Origin: Phycisphaerales bacterium
GTDB lineage: Bacteria; Planctomycetota; Phycisphaerae; Phycisphaerales; UBA1924
Direction: 5' to 3'
DNA length: 64,000 nt
NCBI GenBank assembly: GCA_020853815.1
Contig: JADYYE010000090.1
Coordinates: forward strand, 1 to 64,000
Below, one piece after another: positions 16,343-25,088 of the stretch. The position numbers and the translations under genes are program-made. How positions within the stretch are numbered: position 1 is the first letter of the stretch; each line of letters opens with the position of its first letter. The notes below the pieces were generated by a model. It ran no database searches, had not been told where the DNA came from, and saw only the letters and a program-made list of their open reading frames with translations.

Positions 16343-19185
16343 GCGACTCTCGCCACGTCGAATCGCTCGTGAAGTTTTTGGGCGAGGCGGCCGCGCCCGG
16401 GCACGCGTTCGCCGTGCTGGGGTTGGAAAAGCTCGCGCACGCCGACGCGGTGGTTCTGCGGGCGCTGAACGAGCAGCTTTCCAAGGTCGCGGCGCACCCG
16501 CAGAACTCGACGCCGGAGGCGGACGAGGTGCGCATGATCCTGCACACGGCCGCGGCGCAGCTCATGTCCAAGCGTCGGAGCGCGGAGCAGGCGATCGCAT
16601 CCGGCGCGAACAGCGGCGTGAAGGGTGATGGAGGCCGGGGGCAGCCATTGCCGCGCGGGCTCATCGCGCCCGTGGTGCTGGCGGAGATGCGGGTGATCGT
16701 GGCACGCCACGGCGGGATGACGCGCGAGGCGATGGGGGAGTTGTCGGCGCTGGGCGAGCGGGAGAATGTCGAGCTCGCGGAGTTGATGGAGGCGCTCGCT
16801 TCGCCGCTGCGGATGGAAGAGCCGGAACCGGCGACGCCCGCGCCGCGCGGACTCTCGCGGCCGAGCGCGGGCCCGGATGAGCCGGCGCTTCGGCGGGAGG
16901 AGATCGTTCGCGCCGGTGAGATGCCCGAGGACATTGATCCCGCGGCGCGGACGCTCAAGAACGCGATCTTGATCGCGGGGATCGCGGTGGCCGCCCTTCT
17001 GACGATGGCGGGCGTCGTGGTGGCGATCGTGCGGTCATCGAGCGCGCCGCCGGCCAACGTCGCGGCGGAGTCGGCGGGCGGAGCGCAGGAGACGCCAGAC
17101 GCGCCGCGGGTTGAGTATTTCCCCGCACCATCCGAGAGTGAGCGCGAGGCGAGAGCGAAGGAGGCCGCGAAGGCGAAGGAGGCGGCCAGGCCCGCGCCGC
17201 TGGCGGCGGGGGACGCGCCGGCGCTGGTGCATCAGCTTGGCACATGCCTGGAAGAGATCAACGTCGATGCGGCGGCGGCGACGGCGCGGTTCGGGGCTGT
17301 GCTGGGAAAGCTCGCGGAGTGCTGGGACCAGCTTGCGTCGGACCAATTGCTGGCGGCGCAGGACCGGATTGTCGAGTTCGTGTATCGCGTTGGGAGCGAT
17401 GCCTCACGCGCGGACGAGCTTCTGCGGGCGCTGGGCGCGATGTCGGATGCTTCGCTTGGCGCGAAGGCAATTTCCAAGCGCGCGTTTGCGGCGGGGATGT
17501 TCGCGAGGCTCTCGCGCGAGAGCGATCTGCCCAGCGCGATCTCGGCGGAGGTGGTGGCGCGGGTGTCGGCGCTGGGGCTGTCCGGTGGAGGCACGTTCGG
17601 GGCCGGAGCGCGGGCCGCGATGACGCGGGCCTCGATTGATTTGGTTCGGGCGCTGTCGGCGAGCGCGGGACCGGAGGCCGGTGGTCCGGCGAACGGGTCG
17701 CCGGCGGGGGCGGGCGATGATCCGTGGGCGGCGTGGTTGCGGCTGGTGGACGCGGTTTCCGGCGCGGACGAGGCGGTGCGAGAGCGGATGATCGCGGGCG
17801 CGATCGAGTCGGTTCTCTTCGATCTACCCGAACCCCTGAACCCCGCGGGAGAGAGCGTGGTGCGACGGCTCATCGCCAAGCTCTCATGGCGTGAGGACAG
17901 CCCGGCGAGGCCGCGGGTGCTCGGCTGGTTCGGCGATCCGCGCATCACGCCCGAGGACCTTTCGCTTCTCACGAGCGTGATCGCGGAGAGCAGCGCGCCC
18001 GGCGTCGATCGAACCATGGTGCTGGCGCGCGACGCCGATCCGGCGCAGCGCGATCGCCTGCGCGAGGTGTATGAGGCGGCGTGGGGCCAGGGCGCCGCCC
18101 GCCCCAAGGATGAGTTGATCGCCGGGTGGATCAACGTCGCCCGGCAGCACGTCGAGAGCGCGGATTCGACGGCGACTCCCGGCGAGTCGCTGGCGCGAGC
18201 GGTGATCCTTTCGCGGCTCAACGAGGCCGCGGCGAGGATATGGATCGGCGAGGATGCCGAGCCCGCGGAGATCGTCAAGGCGCCCGAGGCGACGGTGACA
18301 AACCTGCTCGCGCGCGGTGGCGCGGGGAGCGGTTCGCTCGCCGGCGACGCGGGCGGCGAGTGGGCGTTGCGGTACATCTCAGCCAAGGCTCAACCTTCGG
18401 AACGCTTGCGACTTCTGGGCGAGCTTGCGACGCGCGATTCGATCGGGGCGGCGGACGCGGAAGTGCTGATGGTGGAGGCGATCCGCGGGAGTTCGTCGTC
18501 GATCCGGCGTGCCGCGGATTCGGCGGTGCGCCGACTGGCGGGCACGCCGCAGATCGTCAACGCGATGCTTGAGCAGGCCTACCTCTTGCCCAAGACCAGC
18601 GAGGTGGTGGACCTCGCGGAATTGATCTCGTCGTCGTCGCTCCCGCCGACGCGTGATGTCGGGTGGCGGGCGGCGGTTCGGCGTGCGCTGGTCGAGCGGC
18701 TTCTTCAGTTGCTCGCGTCCAAGGGCGACGACGGGGCGATCGACGCGCTCACGGAGCGACTGACGTTGACCTACGCGGGGCGGCAGGTGGCGGCGACGAC
18801 AGATCGGTTGCCCCCGGACTCGGCGGGCGGGGCCCCGATCGAGGCGCTGCGGAAATCGCTCTCGGCGTGGGATCGGCTGGCGCGATCGCTGACGGCGTCG
18901 GGGCGCGAGCCGCTGCGGCTTGACCAGGTTGAACGCCGGGCCGAGGCCAGGGCCAAGAACGCCGGCGGGATTGTTCAGAAGTTCGCGGCCGACCAGGTAA
19001 CGCTTGCCGAGACGATGGCGTACGCGATCGCGTGCGAGCGACCAGCGCGGTCGGGCGAGATCGCGCGGGTGCTCGAGGAGTTGTCGACGCGGAGGCGCAC
19101 CGCAGAGCATGTGATGACCCAGCTGCGCGACGGCGAGCGTGCGATGCTGGAGCTGTGGATCATCCGGCTGGAGGGCGGGCGATGA
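16339..19185 (+). CDS. Single-span membrane protein with large C-terminal helical domain, fourth gene of the vWA operon
   Basis: 948 residues. Residues 1-150 are probably cytoplasmic and helical (MSDSRHVESLVKFLGEAAAP start, charged). A proline-rich stretch precedes one membrane span at about 205-230 (LIAGIAVAALLTMAGVVVAIV), then an Ala/Glu-rich linker (EREARAKEAAKAKEAARP) and about 650 residues of HEAT/TPR-like helices outside the membrane. No enzyme motif found. It shares ATGA overlaps at both ends. The N-in topology by positive residues is an inference; it could link a cytoplasmic module to the exported solenoid encoded just upstream. Confidence 0.8.
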   Translation: MSDSRHVESLVKFLGEAAAPGHAFAVLGLEKLAHADAVVLRALNEQLSKVAAHPQNSTPEADEVRMILHTAAAQLMSKRRSAEQAIASGANSGVKGDGGRGQPLPRGLIAPVVLAEMRVIVARHGGMTREAMGELSALGERENVELAELMEALASPLRMEEPEPATPAPRGLSRPSAGPDEPALRREEIVRAGEMPEDIDPAARTLKNAILIAGIAVAALLTMAGVVVAIVRSSSAPPANVAAESAGGAQETPDAPRVEYFPAPSESEREARAKEAAKAKEAARPAPLAAGDAPALVHQLGTCLEEINVDAAAATARFGAVLGKLAECWDQLASDQLLAAQDRIVEFVYRVGSDASRADELLRALGAMSDASLGAKAISKRAFAAGMFARLSRESDLPSAISAEVVARVSALGLSGGGTFGAGARAAMTRASIDLVRALSASAGPEAGGPANGSPAGAGDDPWAAWLRLVDAVSGADEAVRERMIAGAIESVLFDLPEPLNPAGESVVRRLIAKLSWREDSPARPRVLGWFGDPRITPEDLSLLTSVIAESSAPGVDRTMVLARDADPAQRDRLREVYEAAWGQGAARPKDELIAGWINVARQHVESADSTATPGESLARAVILSRLNEAAARIWIGEDAEPAEIVKAPEATVTNLLARGGAGSGSLAGDAGGEWALRYISAKAQPSERLRLLGELATRDSIGAADAEVLMVEAIRGSSSSIRRAADSAVRRLAGTPQIVNAMLEQAYLLPKTSEVVDLAELISSSSLPPTRDVGWRAAVRRALVERLLQLLASKGDDGAIDALTERLTLTYAGRQVAATTDRLPPDSAGGAPIEALRKSLSAWDRLARSLTASGREPLRLDQVERRAEARAKNAGGIVQKFAADQVTLAETMAYAIACERPARSGEIARVLEELSTRRRTAEHVMTQLRDGERAMLELWIIRLEGGR

Positions 19186-20303
19186 AGCATGATCGACTTT
19201 TCATCGGCGTGCTCCTGCTGCTCGCCCTGGGTGGGCGAGCGACCGCGCAATCCGCCGAGCCGCCGAAGCAACGCGAGATCGAGCGAGCCGCGGGCACGCC
19301 AGTGTTGCCGACGAGTTCTCAGAGCTCGCAACCTGCGACGCCGCAGCCCGCGGCTTCCGCGCCGGCGTCGTGGCGCGGCGACGGCGTCTTGACCGAGGAG
19401 ATTCTTGCGAGGCTCACGCTGATCTCGCCGGGCGACCCCGAGTCGCTGCTGCGCGCGGGCGAGGATTTTGCGGCGATGGGCTCGCCGCTGTCGGTGCGGG
19501 TGGCGAGGCGGATACTGTCGGGGGCGATCGAGGTGGACCGCGCTCGGGGCGGGGGGCGCGTGGCCGCCGGCGCGTGCTTGCTTCTCGCGGAGCTTTCAAC
19601 CAGCGAGCCCGACCGGCGCTGGTTCGCGGCGCTGGCGCGGGCGATGGAAGCGGGGGCGGTCGGTCGGTCGTGGCTGCGCCCGGGCGATGCCGGATACAAC
19701 GCCGAGGCGGCGTACAACGCGGCCTGCGTGGTCGGGCTTGTTCGCGCGGGCGACGGCCTGGCGGCGCGGCAGCTCATGAACGAACCCGGCGTGCGCCAGG
19801 TTCTGCTCGATCACGAGCGGTTGCTGAGCACGATCGGCGAGCCTGGCGGGCTGGCGTATCTGGAGCGTGAGGCGGGGAAGTGGCCTTGCCCGGAGTGCCG
19901 CAACGACCGCGTCGTGCGCACCGTGGTTGATCGTCAGGCGCAGTACAAGCTGTGCCCGACGTGCAACGGCAACCCCGGGCCGTCGCTGGGCGATGACGCG
20001 CTCATCCTGCAATTGCGGCTGGAGGCCCGGCTGCTGCATGGCGTCCAGCGGTCGTGGGCGGCGCAGCTCGCGGCGGACCACGGCCTGCCGCTCGATGATC
20101 CCGACCCCGAGGAACTGTCGAAGGTGCTCGGCTTTGACAGCCGGGCGTTCGTCTTCAAGGACGGCGGTTGGTACCGCGTGGATGGCTCGCAGCCCGGGCC
20201 GGTTTCGCCCTTCGCGCCCAAGCCCGCGGAAGGTGGGGCACCCCCCGGCGACACGAAGCCGGAAACGCCCGTCAACTCTCCCGAAGAGACGGCAAGCGGA
20301 TGA
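19182..20303 (+). CDS. Exported protein with a zinc-ribbon-like CPEC/CPTC pair, last gene of the vWA operon
   Basis: 373 residues. A clear signal peptide (LFIGVLLLLALGGRATAQ, residues 6-23) leads to a helical domain with AEAAYNAACVVGLVRAGDGL repeats, then CPEC near residue 235 and CPTC near 258, spaced like a zinc ribbon, and an acidic/proline tail. A metal-binding or redox role for the cysteines in an exported protein is unproven. ATG 19182 overlaps the previous stop by four bases, ending the coupled five-gene unit. Confidence 0.8.
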   Translation: MKHDRLFIGVLLLLALGGRATAQSAEPPKQREIERAAGTPVLPTSSQSSQPATPQPAASAPASWRGDGVLTEEILARLTLISPGDPESLLRAGEDFAAMGSPLSVRVARRILSGAIEVDRARGGGRVAAGACLLLAELSTSEPDRRWFAALARAMEAGAVGRSWLRPGDAGYNAEAAYNAACVVGLVRAGDGLAARQLMNEPGVRQVLLDHERLLSTIGEPGGLAYLEREAGKWPCPECRNDRVVRTVVDRQAQYKLCPTCNGNPGPSLGDDALILQLRLEARLLHGVQRSWAAQLAADHGLPLDDPDPEELSKVLGFDSRAFVFKDGGWYRVDGSQPGPVSPFAPKPAEGGAPPGDTKPETPVNSPEETASG

Positions 20304-20465
20304 TGTCGGGCTCGGAGCGGCCCGACGCACGCGCCCGAGTCTGTCATGGATCGCGATCGCGCCAGCGCGACGAAGATGGCTCGTCCCGCGCGGAGCGTGG
20401 GTGGTCCCAATGGCGGCGTACACTCCTATCCCGCGGATAAGCCGCGTGACAGGAAGGAACGAGCC

Positions 20466-20921
20466 ATGTCCGACGCCCCCCAGAACTCGCCGCAGACACC
20501 GCCGCAGACACCGGCGCAGACCAGCCCCGAAATCAAGCCCGCGACTCCGGCGGTGCCGGACGCCAAGCCGACGATCACGTTTGACGAGTTCGCCAAGCTC
20601 GATCTGCGCGTCGCGCGGGTGGTGGCGGCAGTGAATCATCCGTCGGCCGACAAACTGCTGAAGCTCACGCTCGACGACGGGACCGGCACAGCGCGCCAGA
20701 TCTGCGCCGGCATCCGCGCGGACTACACCGCGGAGTCGATGGTCGGAAAACTCATCGTGATCGTGGCGAACCTCGCGCCGCGAGTGATCCGCGGCGAGGA
20801 ATCGCGCGGGATGCTCCTGGCGGCGAGCAATGTCCCCAAGGACGCCGCGGCTGACACGCCGAGGCGCGTTGTGGTGCTCGCCCCGTCGGCGGACATCGCG
20901 CCGGGCTCGATCGTGTCGTGA
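20466..20921 (+). CDS. tRNA-binding OB-fold protein (MetG C-terminal / CsaA-like)
   Basis: 151 residues. After a 35-residue proline/glutamine leader comes the tRNA_bind OB fold: FDEFAKLDLRVARVVAAVNHPSADKLLKLTLDDG, RQICAGI, VIVANLAPRVIRGEESRGMLLAA, matching the C-terminal domain of methionyl-tRNA synthetase and stand-alone CsaA/Arc1p-type proteins. It probably presents tRNA to a synthetase encoded elsewhere. ATG 20466 follows AGGAAGGA with good spacing. It is separated by 160 bp from the vWA operon, so is probably its own transcript. Confidence 0.9.
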   Translation: MSDAPQNSPQTPPQTPAQTSPEIKPATPAVPDAKPTITFDEFAKLDLRVARVVAAVNHPSADKLLKLTLDDGTGTARQICAGIRADYTAESMVGKLIVIVANLAPRVIRGEESRGMLLAASNVPKDAAADTPRRVVVLAPSADIAPGSIVS

Positions 20922-21006
20922 TCCCTCCGCCCGAGGCTGCACGAATTCCCACGGAGCTTGCGGCGTTTCCTGATATGCTCGTGCCGGTGTCGCGGAGCAG
21001 CACGCG

Positions 21007-21828
21007 ATGAGGTATCGGTGTCACATTGTGCTGGGCGGCCCCCGTGCGATCCTCGAGAAACTGCGGGCGCGGATCGACACCGAATCGCCGGTGGTTGACC
21101 GCCCCGCGCGCGCCTCGCTCGACCTGGTGCTGATGAGCGACACCGCCGAGTACGAGGCGGTCTGCCGAGAGGCGGAGATGCACGGGCTGTCGTGCTTTGT
21201 CCGCAAGGAGGCGGTGTTCGCGCCTGAGGAGATCGCGGGGGCCGAACTTGTGACGGCGCAGGGAACGCGCTGGCTCAGCGACACGTTTGACGAGTATGAG
21301 GAGCCGGAGTATCGGGACCAAGGACGCTGTGCCGTGTGCGGGCGGGGTGCGACGGGCCTGCGTCGCCCCTTGCGGATCAGGCCCGGGAAAATGCCCGCGC
21401 GAGGGCATCTGCTGCGCATTCCGCCCGCGATCTTGGTCGTTACCGCGAAGCTGGCGGAGATTATCCGGGACCAGGGATGGAGCGGAGTGCGCCTCGGGCG
21501 GGTTCATGAGGCGGCCAGCGGCGTGCCCAGCGAGCGATTCTGGCAGCTTGAGATCACGTCCGTGCTGCCGCCAATGAGCCGCAAGTCCTACGAGCGGAGT
21601 TGCATCCCGGATCACTGTGCGTCGTGCAAGCGGCACGGTTATCAACTGGTGGGCGAAGTTCCGATCTATTCCCGCGGGGTGCTTGAGAACGCGTGCGATT
21701 GGAACTACTCAACCGAATGGCTCGCGCCCCATGCCGTGGGGTGCCCGGAGCTTGTTGTGCGCGGCCGGGTCGCGCGGTCCCTGGCGCGGATCGACAAGGT
21801 CCGGTGGTTTCCCGTGAGGATCGAATGA
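21007..21828 (+). CDS. Hypothetical protein with two distant CxxC pairs
   Basis: 273 residues with CAVC near residue 108 (RCAVCGRG) and CASC near 205 (HCASCKRHG), which look like a split zinc-binding site. The remainder is mixed alpha/beta with tryptophan-rich ends. The two-CxxC layout recalls the double-CXXCG proteins described from myxobacteria, some linked to toxin immunity, but that is weak resemblance only. Codon use and base composition match the neighbours. It is transcribed alone in the plus direction, convergent with the exported coiled-coil gene. Confidence 0.65.
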   Translation: MRYRCHIVLGGPRAILEKLRARIDTESPVVDRPARASLDLVLMSDTAEYEAVCREAEMHGLSCFVRKEAVFAPEEIAGAELVTAQGTRWLSDTFDEYEEPEYRDQGRCAVCGRGATGLRRPLRIRPGKMPARGHLLRIPPAILVVTAKLAEIIRDQGWSGVRLGRVHEAASGVPSERFWQLEITSVLPPMSRKSYERSCIPDHCASCKRHGYQLVGEVPIYSRGVLENACDWNYSTEWLAPHAVGCPELVVRGRVARSLARIDKVRWFPVRIE

Positions 21829-21874
21829 TGCGGATTCTGATCTGAAGATCGGGCGTGCCGGGCCACCGACGCAT

Positions 21875-22810
21875 TCAGCGATCGTCGCGCTTCGGCTCGC
21901 GGGCCGAGAGGTCGTTCATCCAGCGATCGATCTCCTCGCCGATGCGCTGGTCGCGCCTGGCGCCCATGTCGTCGATCTCTCGCTTGGCGTCCGCGATGCG
22001 GTCCTCGAGCACCTTGAGTTCGTGCTCGCGGAGCGCAACGCGCGCGTCGTACTGGGCCGCGACGGCGTTGCTGACGGCCTCGCGGGCCTGACGCTTGTCA
22101 TCGTCGGTCGCGTTCTGGTCGCGGAGCTTGGGGCGCCACGAGCGAGCGACTTCCTGGAGTGTCATGGCGGCGCGGACATCTTCGACCCGGAGCTTGAAGA
22201 GATCGGGCTGCGAGTGCTCGGTCGCCTGGAGCTCACGGAACTTGGGGGCCAGGCGGTTGAGCAGGCCCTCGGCGAGCTGCGGGTTCTCCTTAGTCGCGTC
22301 GCGGAAGCGGTTGGCGATGCGCGGCATGTGCTGGTCGAGGAACGCGAGCAGGCGTTCGCGGTCTTCGGGCGTGAGGGAGCGGTCGCCTTTGGGGCCGGGG
22401 CCTTGCGGGCCGCGCGGGCGGTCGTCTTGCATGTCGCCGGGTCGGTCGAGGGCGGGCGCGTCCTCGCGGCCGCGCCGGAGCCGATCGCGGAATCGGCCGG
22501 GCAAGGTGTCGCGCCGGACCTCGGCGGGGTCTCCGCCTTCGTTGAGGCGGGCGAGGGCTTGTTCGAGCTTGGCCTGGGTGCGTTTGGTCTCTTCGATGCG
22601 GCGCGTGAGTTCTTCCTTGAGTTTCTCACGGTCGGCGGGGGGCTGGTCAAGCCCCGGAGCTTCGCCGGGCGGGAGTTGGTCCTGTTGGGCCGGCTGATTG
22701 GGCGCGCGATCGCGCTCGCGTTCATGGCGGCGTTCAGGCTGGCCCCACGACGAGCCGGCGATCAGGAGCGCGGCGGCGGCGGTCAAGAGCTTGGCGGCGG
22801 ACGTGTTCAT
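21875..22810 (-). CDS. Exported, highly charged coiled-coil protein of an ECF sigma unit
   Basis: 311 residues. Signal peptide at about 1-23 (LLTAAAALLIAGSSWGQ), then a disordered Arg/Pro/Asp-rich stretch, a helix EELTRRIEETKRTQAKLEQALARL, and two more helical blocks ending in KVLEDRIADAKREIDDMGAR. The charged, helical make-up recalls periplasmic stress-sensing proteins of the CpxP/heavy-metal sensor sort, without a diagnostic LTxxQ motif, so this is not assigned. It follows the anti-sigma-like gene by 54 bp on the same strand and is probably co-transcribed with it and the ECF sigma gene. Confidence 0.7.
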   Translation of the reverse strand: MNTSAAKLLTAAAALLIAGSSWGQPERRHERERDRAPNQPAQQDQLPPGEAPGLDQPPADREKLKEELTRRIEETKRTQAKLEQALARLNEGGDPAEVRRDTLPGRFRDRLRRGREDAPALDRPGDMQDDRPRGPQGPGPKGDRSLTPEDRERLLAFLDQHMPRIANRFRDATKENPQLAEGLLNRLAPKFRELQATEHSQPDLFKLRVEDVRAAMTLQEVARSWRPKLRDQNATDDDKRQAREAVSNAVAAQYDARVALREHELKVLEDRIADAKREIDDMGARRDQRIGEEIDRWMNDLSAREPKRDDR

Positions 22811-22864
22811 GGCGGTCTCCCACGAGAAACGCGGGCGGATGCACGCGCCCGCGCCTTCGGTTCG

Positions 22865-23353
22865 CTACAGGGACGTTTCCTCGATCAGGTCGAGCCAATC
22901 CTGGCCGGATGAACTCTGCCCGAAATTGAGCGTGTCGGCGTCGAGTTTGTCCAGTTCGTCGGCGAAGCCCGCGTCGGCGAAGGAAGCGGTCGTGATGATC
23001 GCATCGATGTCTTCCTCGAGCGCGGCGACCGTCGACGCCGTCGCGGACGCGGGTGCGGCGGGGCGCACCGCGAGCCATGCCGCCCCGGCACAGGCCATGA
23101 CCGCGATCGCGGCCGCGATGCGAAGGCTCCACGAGAACGAACGGACCCGCGCGATCACAGGCGATGCTTCAACCGCGCCCGACTTGGCGAGCAACGCTTG
23201 GGTCGAGGCGAGCAGGCGGGCTTCCAGCGTCGACGGCGCGCTCAGCCGCTCGGTCAGTCCGAGCTGGTCGAGGGCGGATTCGACCGCGCGATCGGCCGGG
23301 TCGGGGCCGGATTCGCCGGAGAGCCGCAGCTGGTTGGTGGTGTCGTGATTCAT
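22865..23353 (-). CDS. Anti-sigma-factor-like single-span membrane protein
   Basis: 162 residues. About 85 cytoplasmic residues rich in Asp/Glu precede one membrane span (about 87-106, IAAAIAVMACAGAAWLAV), then a short acidic outside tail ending DWLDLIEETSL. No ZAS zinc motif (HxxxCxxC) is present. Its ATG overlaps the stop of the ECF sigma gene (ATGA at 23353-23350), the usual arrangement for a sigma factor and its cognate membrane regulator. Role inferred from topology and position. Confidence 0.65.
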   Translation of the reverse strand: MNHDTTNQLRLSGESGPDPADRAVESALDQLGLTERLSAPSTLEARLLASTQALLAKSGAVEASPVIARVRSFSWSLRIAAAIAVMACAGAAWLAVRPAAPASATASTVAALEEDIDAIITTASFADAGFADELDKLDADTLNFGQSSSGQDWLDLIEETSL

Positions 23354-24039
23354 GGCTTGGTTCCAACCCCCTTGGAGTCGTCGGTGGTTTCGTCGTCGCC
23401 GAGAGGTGAGGTGAGACCCGCGGCGTCGAGAATCGTCCGGAGTTTCTTCAACGCCCGGTGGTGCCTCGCTAAGAGCGTTCCGAGCGGCTCGTTCAGAATC
23501 TCGGTCATCTCCTTGAAGGAGAGGCCCGCGTGATGGCGCAGTTCGATGACCTCGCGGTCGGAGTCGGAAAGCTCGGCCAAGCCCTGGCGGAGCATGGCGA
23601 GGATGGCCGGACCCAGGCTTCGTGCGGGCGCGGGGGCGGCCAGGATCGTGGCCGAGGTGCTTTCGAGGGAGACGCCGGCGCGTTTGGCGCGGCGGGCTTC
23701 GTCCCGGACCCGGTTCATGGTGATGCGGAAGAGCCAGGGCTCGAATCGGCCCCGCTCGCTGTAGCCGCCTGCGCCCAATGTGCTGGCGACGGTGGCGAAC
23801 ACGGATTGAGTGATTTCCTCGGCCAAGTCCGCGTCTCCGCAACGGCTTTTGGCGAGCGCGAACACGCGTCGCGCGTACAGGTCGATGATGGACCGCCAAG
23901 CGTCGTTGTCGCCCGTGGATACGCGCGCCAGCAGGTCGGCCAACCGTTCGCCCGCGTCAGGTTCTCGGTCGTCTCGGCTCGCCACGCGTGTCATCCATCG
24001 GTCAAACGACGATCCCGGCGTCTCATTGCTTCGTACCAC
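23350..24039 (-). CDS. ECF RNA polymerase sigma factor
   Basis: 229 residues. Region 2 lies about residues 40-110 (DNDAWRSIIDLYARRVFALAKSRCGD, ITQSVFATV, WLFRITMNRVRDEARR) and region 4 at 155-215 (ELSDSDREVIELRHHAGLSFKEMTEILNEPLGTLLARHHRALKKLR). There is no sigma 1.1 or region 3, as expected for ECF factors. ATG 24039 is used; a second ATG at 23994 would remove 15 weakly conserved residues. The following gene is ATGA-coupled and looks like its membrane anti-sigma factor; an exported coiled-coil protein completes the unit. Confidence 0.9.
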   Translation of the reverse strand: MVRSNETPGSSFDRWMTRVASRDDREPDAGERLADLLARVSTGDNDAWRSIIDLYARRVFALAKSRCGDADLAEEITQSVFATVASTLGAGGYSERGRFEPWLFRITMNRVRDEARRAKRAGVSLESTSATILAAPAPARSLGPAILAMLRQGLAELSDSDREVIELRHHAGLSFKEMTEILNEPLGTLLARHHRALKKLRTILDAAGLTSPLGDDETTDDSKGVGTKP

Positions 24040-24071
24040 GAACCTCGCCGCGAAGTGTTAGGATTCCGATC

Positions 24072-24392
24072 ATGCCCCGTGTCGTCTATTCCGTCTGCGC
24101 CATCCTGCCCGGGGAGGAACTCGCCCGGGAATACGTTGCCTGGCTGACTGAGGGACACCCTAGCCACATCGGGCGGGTGCTGGAGGGCGGAGCGACCGAA
24201 GGCTCCGCTTGGCGGGAAGTGGGGACGAGCGGGCGGCCGCGGATCATGGCGAGGTATGTCTTCCCGAGCCGGGAGGCATTTGACCGATACGTCCGGGACG
24301 TGGCCCCGGCACTCCGGGCGGAAGGGCTGGCGAAATTCGGACCCCAGATGGGCGTTGCCATGGAGCGAAGCGTATCGGAAGGAGCCGGGTGA
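24072..24392 (+). CDS. DUF4286 family protein
   Basis: 106 residues. The alpha/beta barrel-like pattern of DUF4286 is visible: VVYSVCAILPGEELAREYVAWL at the start, a central GHPSHIGRVLEGG, RPRIMARYVFPSREAFDRYV and a final helix. Function of the family is unknown. It starts 33 bp from the divergent ECF sigma gene, so the two share a control region, and it is followed at 48 bp by a second sigma gene on the same strand. Confidence 0.75.
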   Translation: MPRVVYSVCAILPGEELAREYVAWLTEGHPSHIGRVLEGGATEGSAWREVGTSGRPRIMARYVFPSREAFDRYVRDVAPALRAEGLAKFGPQMGVAMERSVSEGAG

Positions 24393-24440
24393 GCCCGAAG
24401 GCCGGGCTTGTGGGTGGTTGGCGTTCGAGGTTTCTCCCAA

Positions 24441-25088
24441 GTGAAGCAGATTTCCGACGAACAGCTCTTCGATTTTTACCGGCGTGGCGAGGATTCCGCG
24501 CTCCGGCAATTGATCGAACGCCATCAGGAAGAGCTGCTGCGGTTTCTGTACCGGCTCATGGGGGACCGGGCCGGGGCCCAGGACGCCTTCCAGGAAGCGT
24601 TCCTCCAGGTCCACCTCTCGGCGGATTCGTTCGACAGTTCTCGGAAGTTTCGCCCGTGGTTGTTCACGATCGCGGCGAACAAAGCACGGGACATGCTGCG
24701 TAAGAGGGGACGCCGCCCCATGCTCGATCTGTCCGCTCCGGTCGCGTCACGATCGGGCGGCGGGAGCGAGGACGGCGGAGGAACGACGTACATCGATCTG
24801 TTGGAGGTGGATATCCCGGCGCCCGACGCCGCGATGGACGATCAGGAGCGGGACACGCAAGTGCAGCGGGTGTTGGCGGAGATGCCCTTGCCGCTGCGGG
24901 AGATTCTGCTCCTGGCGTACTTCCAGCGATTGAGCTACGCCCAGATCGCGGAAGACCTTGGGATTCCGCTCGGCACGGTCAAGTCGAGGCTTCACGCGGC
25001 GGTGGCGGCGTTCGGAAAGAAGTGGATGGCGCTCGTGGCCGACGGCTCTGGAGGAGCCAACGGCGAGAGGGAGAACCGTGAGGAATGA
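24441..25088 (+). CDS. Second ECF RNA polymerase sigma factor
   Basis: 215 residues from GTG 24441, with GAGG about ten bases upstream; another GTG at 24408 is possible but lies in a less conserved stretch. Region 2: DSALRQLIERHQEELLRFLYRLMGD, AQDAFQEAFLQVH, RPWLFTIAANKARDMLRKR. Region 4: LPLREILLLAYFQRLSYAQIAEDLGIPLGTVKSRL. A 35-residue Gly/Ser/Asp linker separates them. It is ATGA-coupled to a following membrane protein that should be its regulator. Confidence 0.92.
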   Translation: MKQISDEQLFDFYRRGEDSALRQLIERHQEELLRFLYRLMGDRAGAQDAFQEAFLQVHLSADSFDSSRKFRPWLFTIAANKARDMLRKRGRRPMLDLSAPVASRSGGGSEDGGGTTYIDLLEVDIPAPDAAMDDQERDTQVQRVLAEMPLPLREILLLAYFQRLSYAQIAEDLGIPLGTVKSRLHAAVAAFGKKWMALVADGSGGANGERENREE

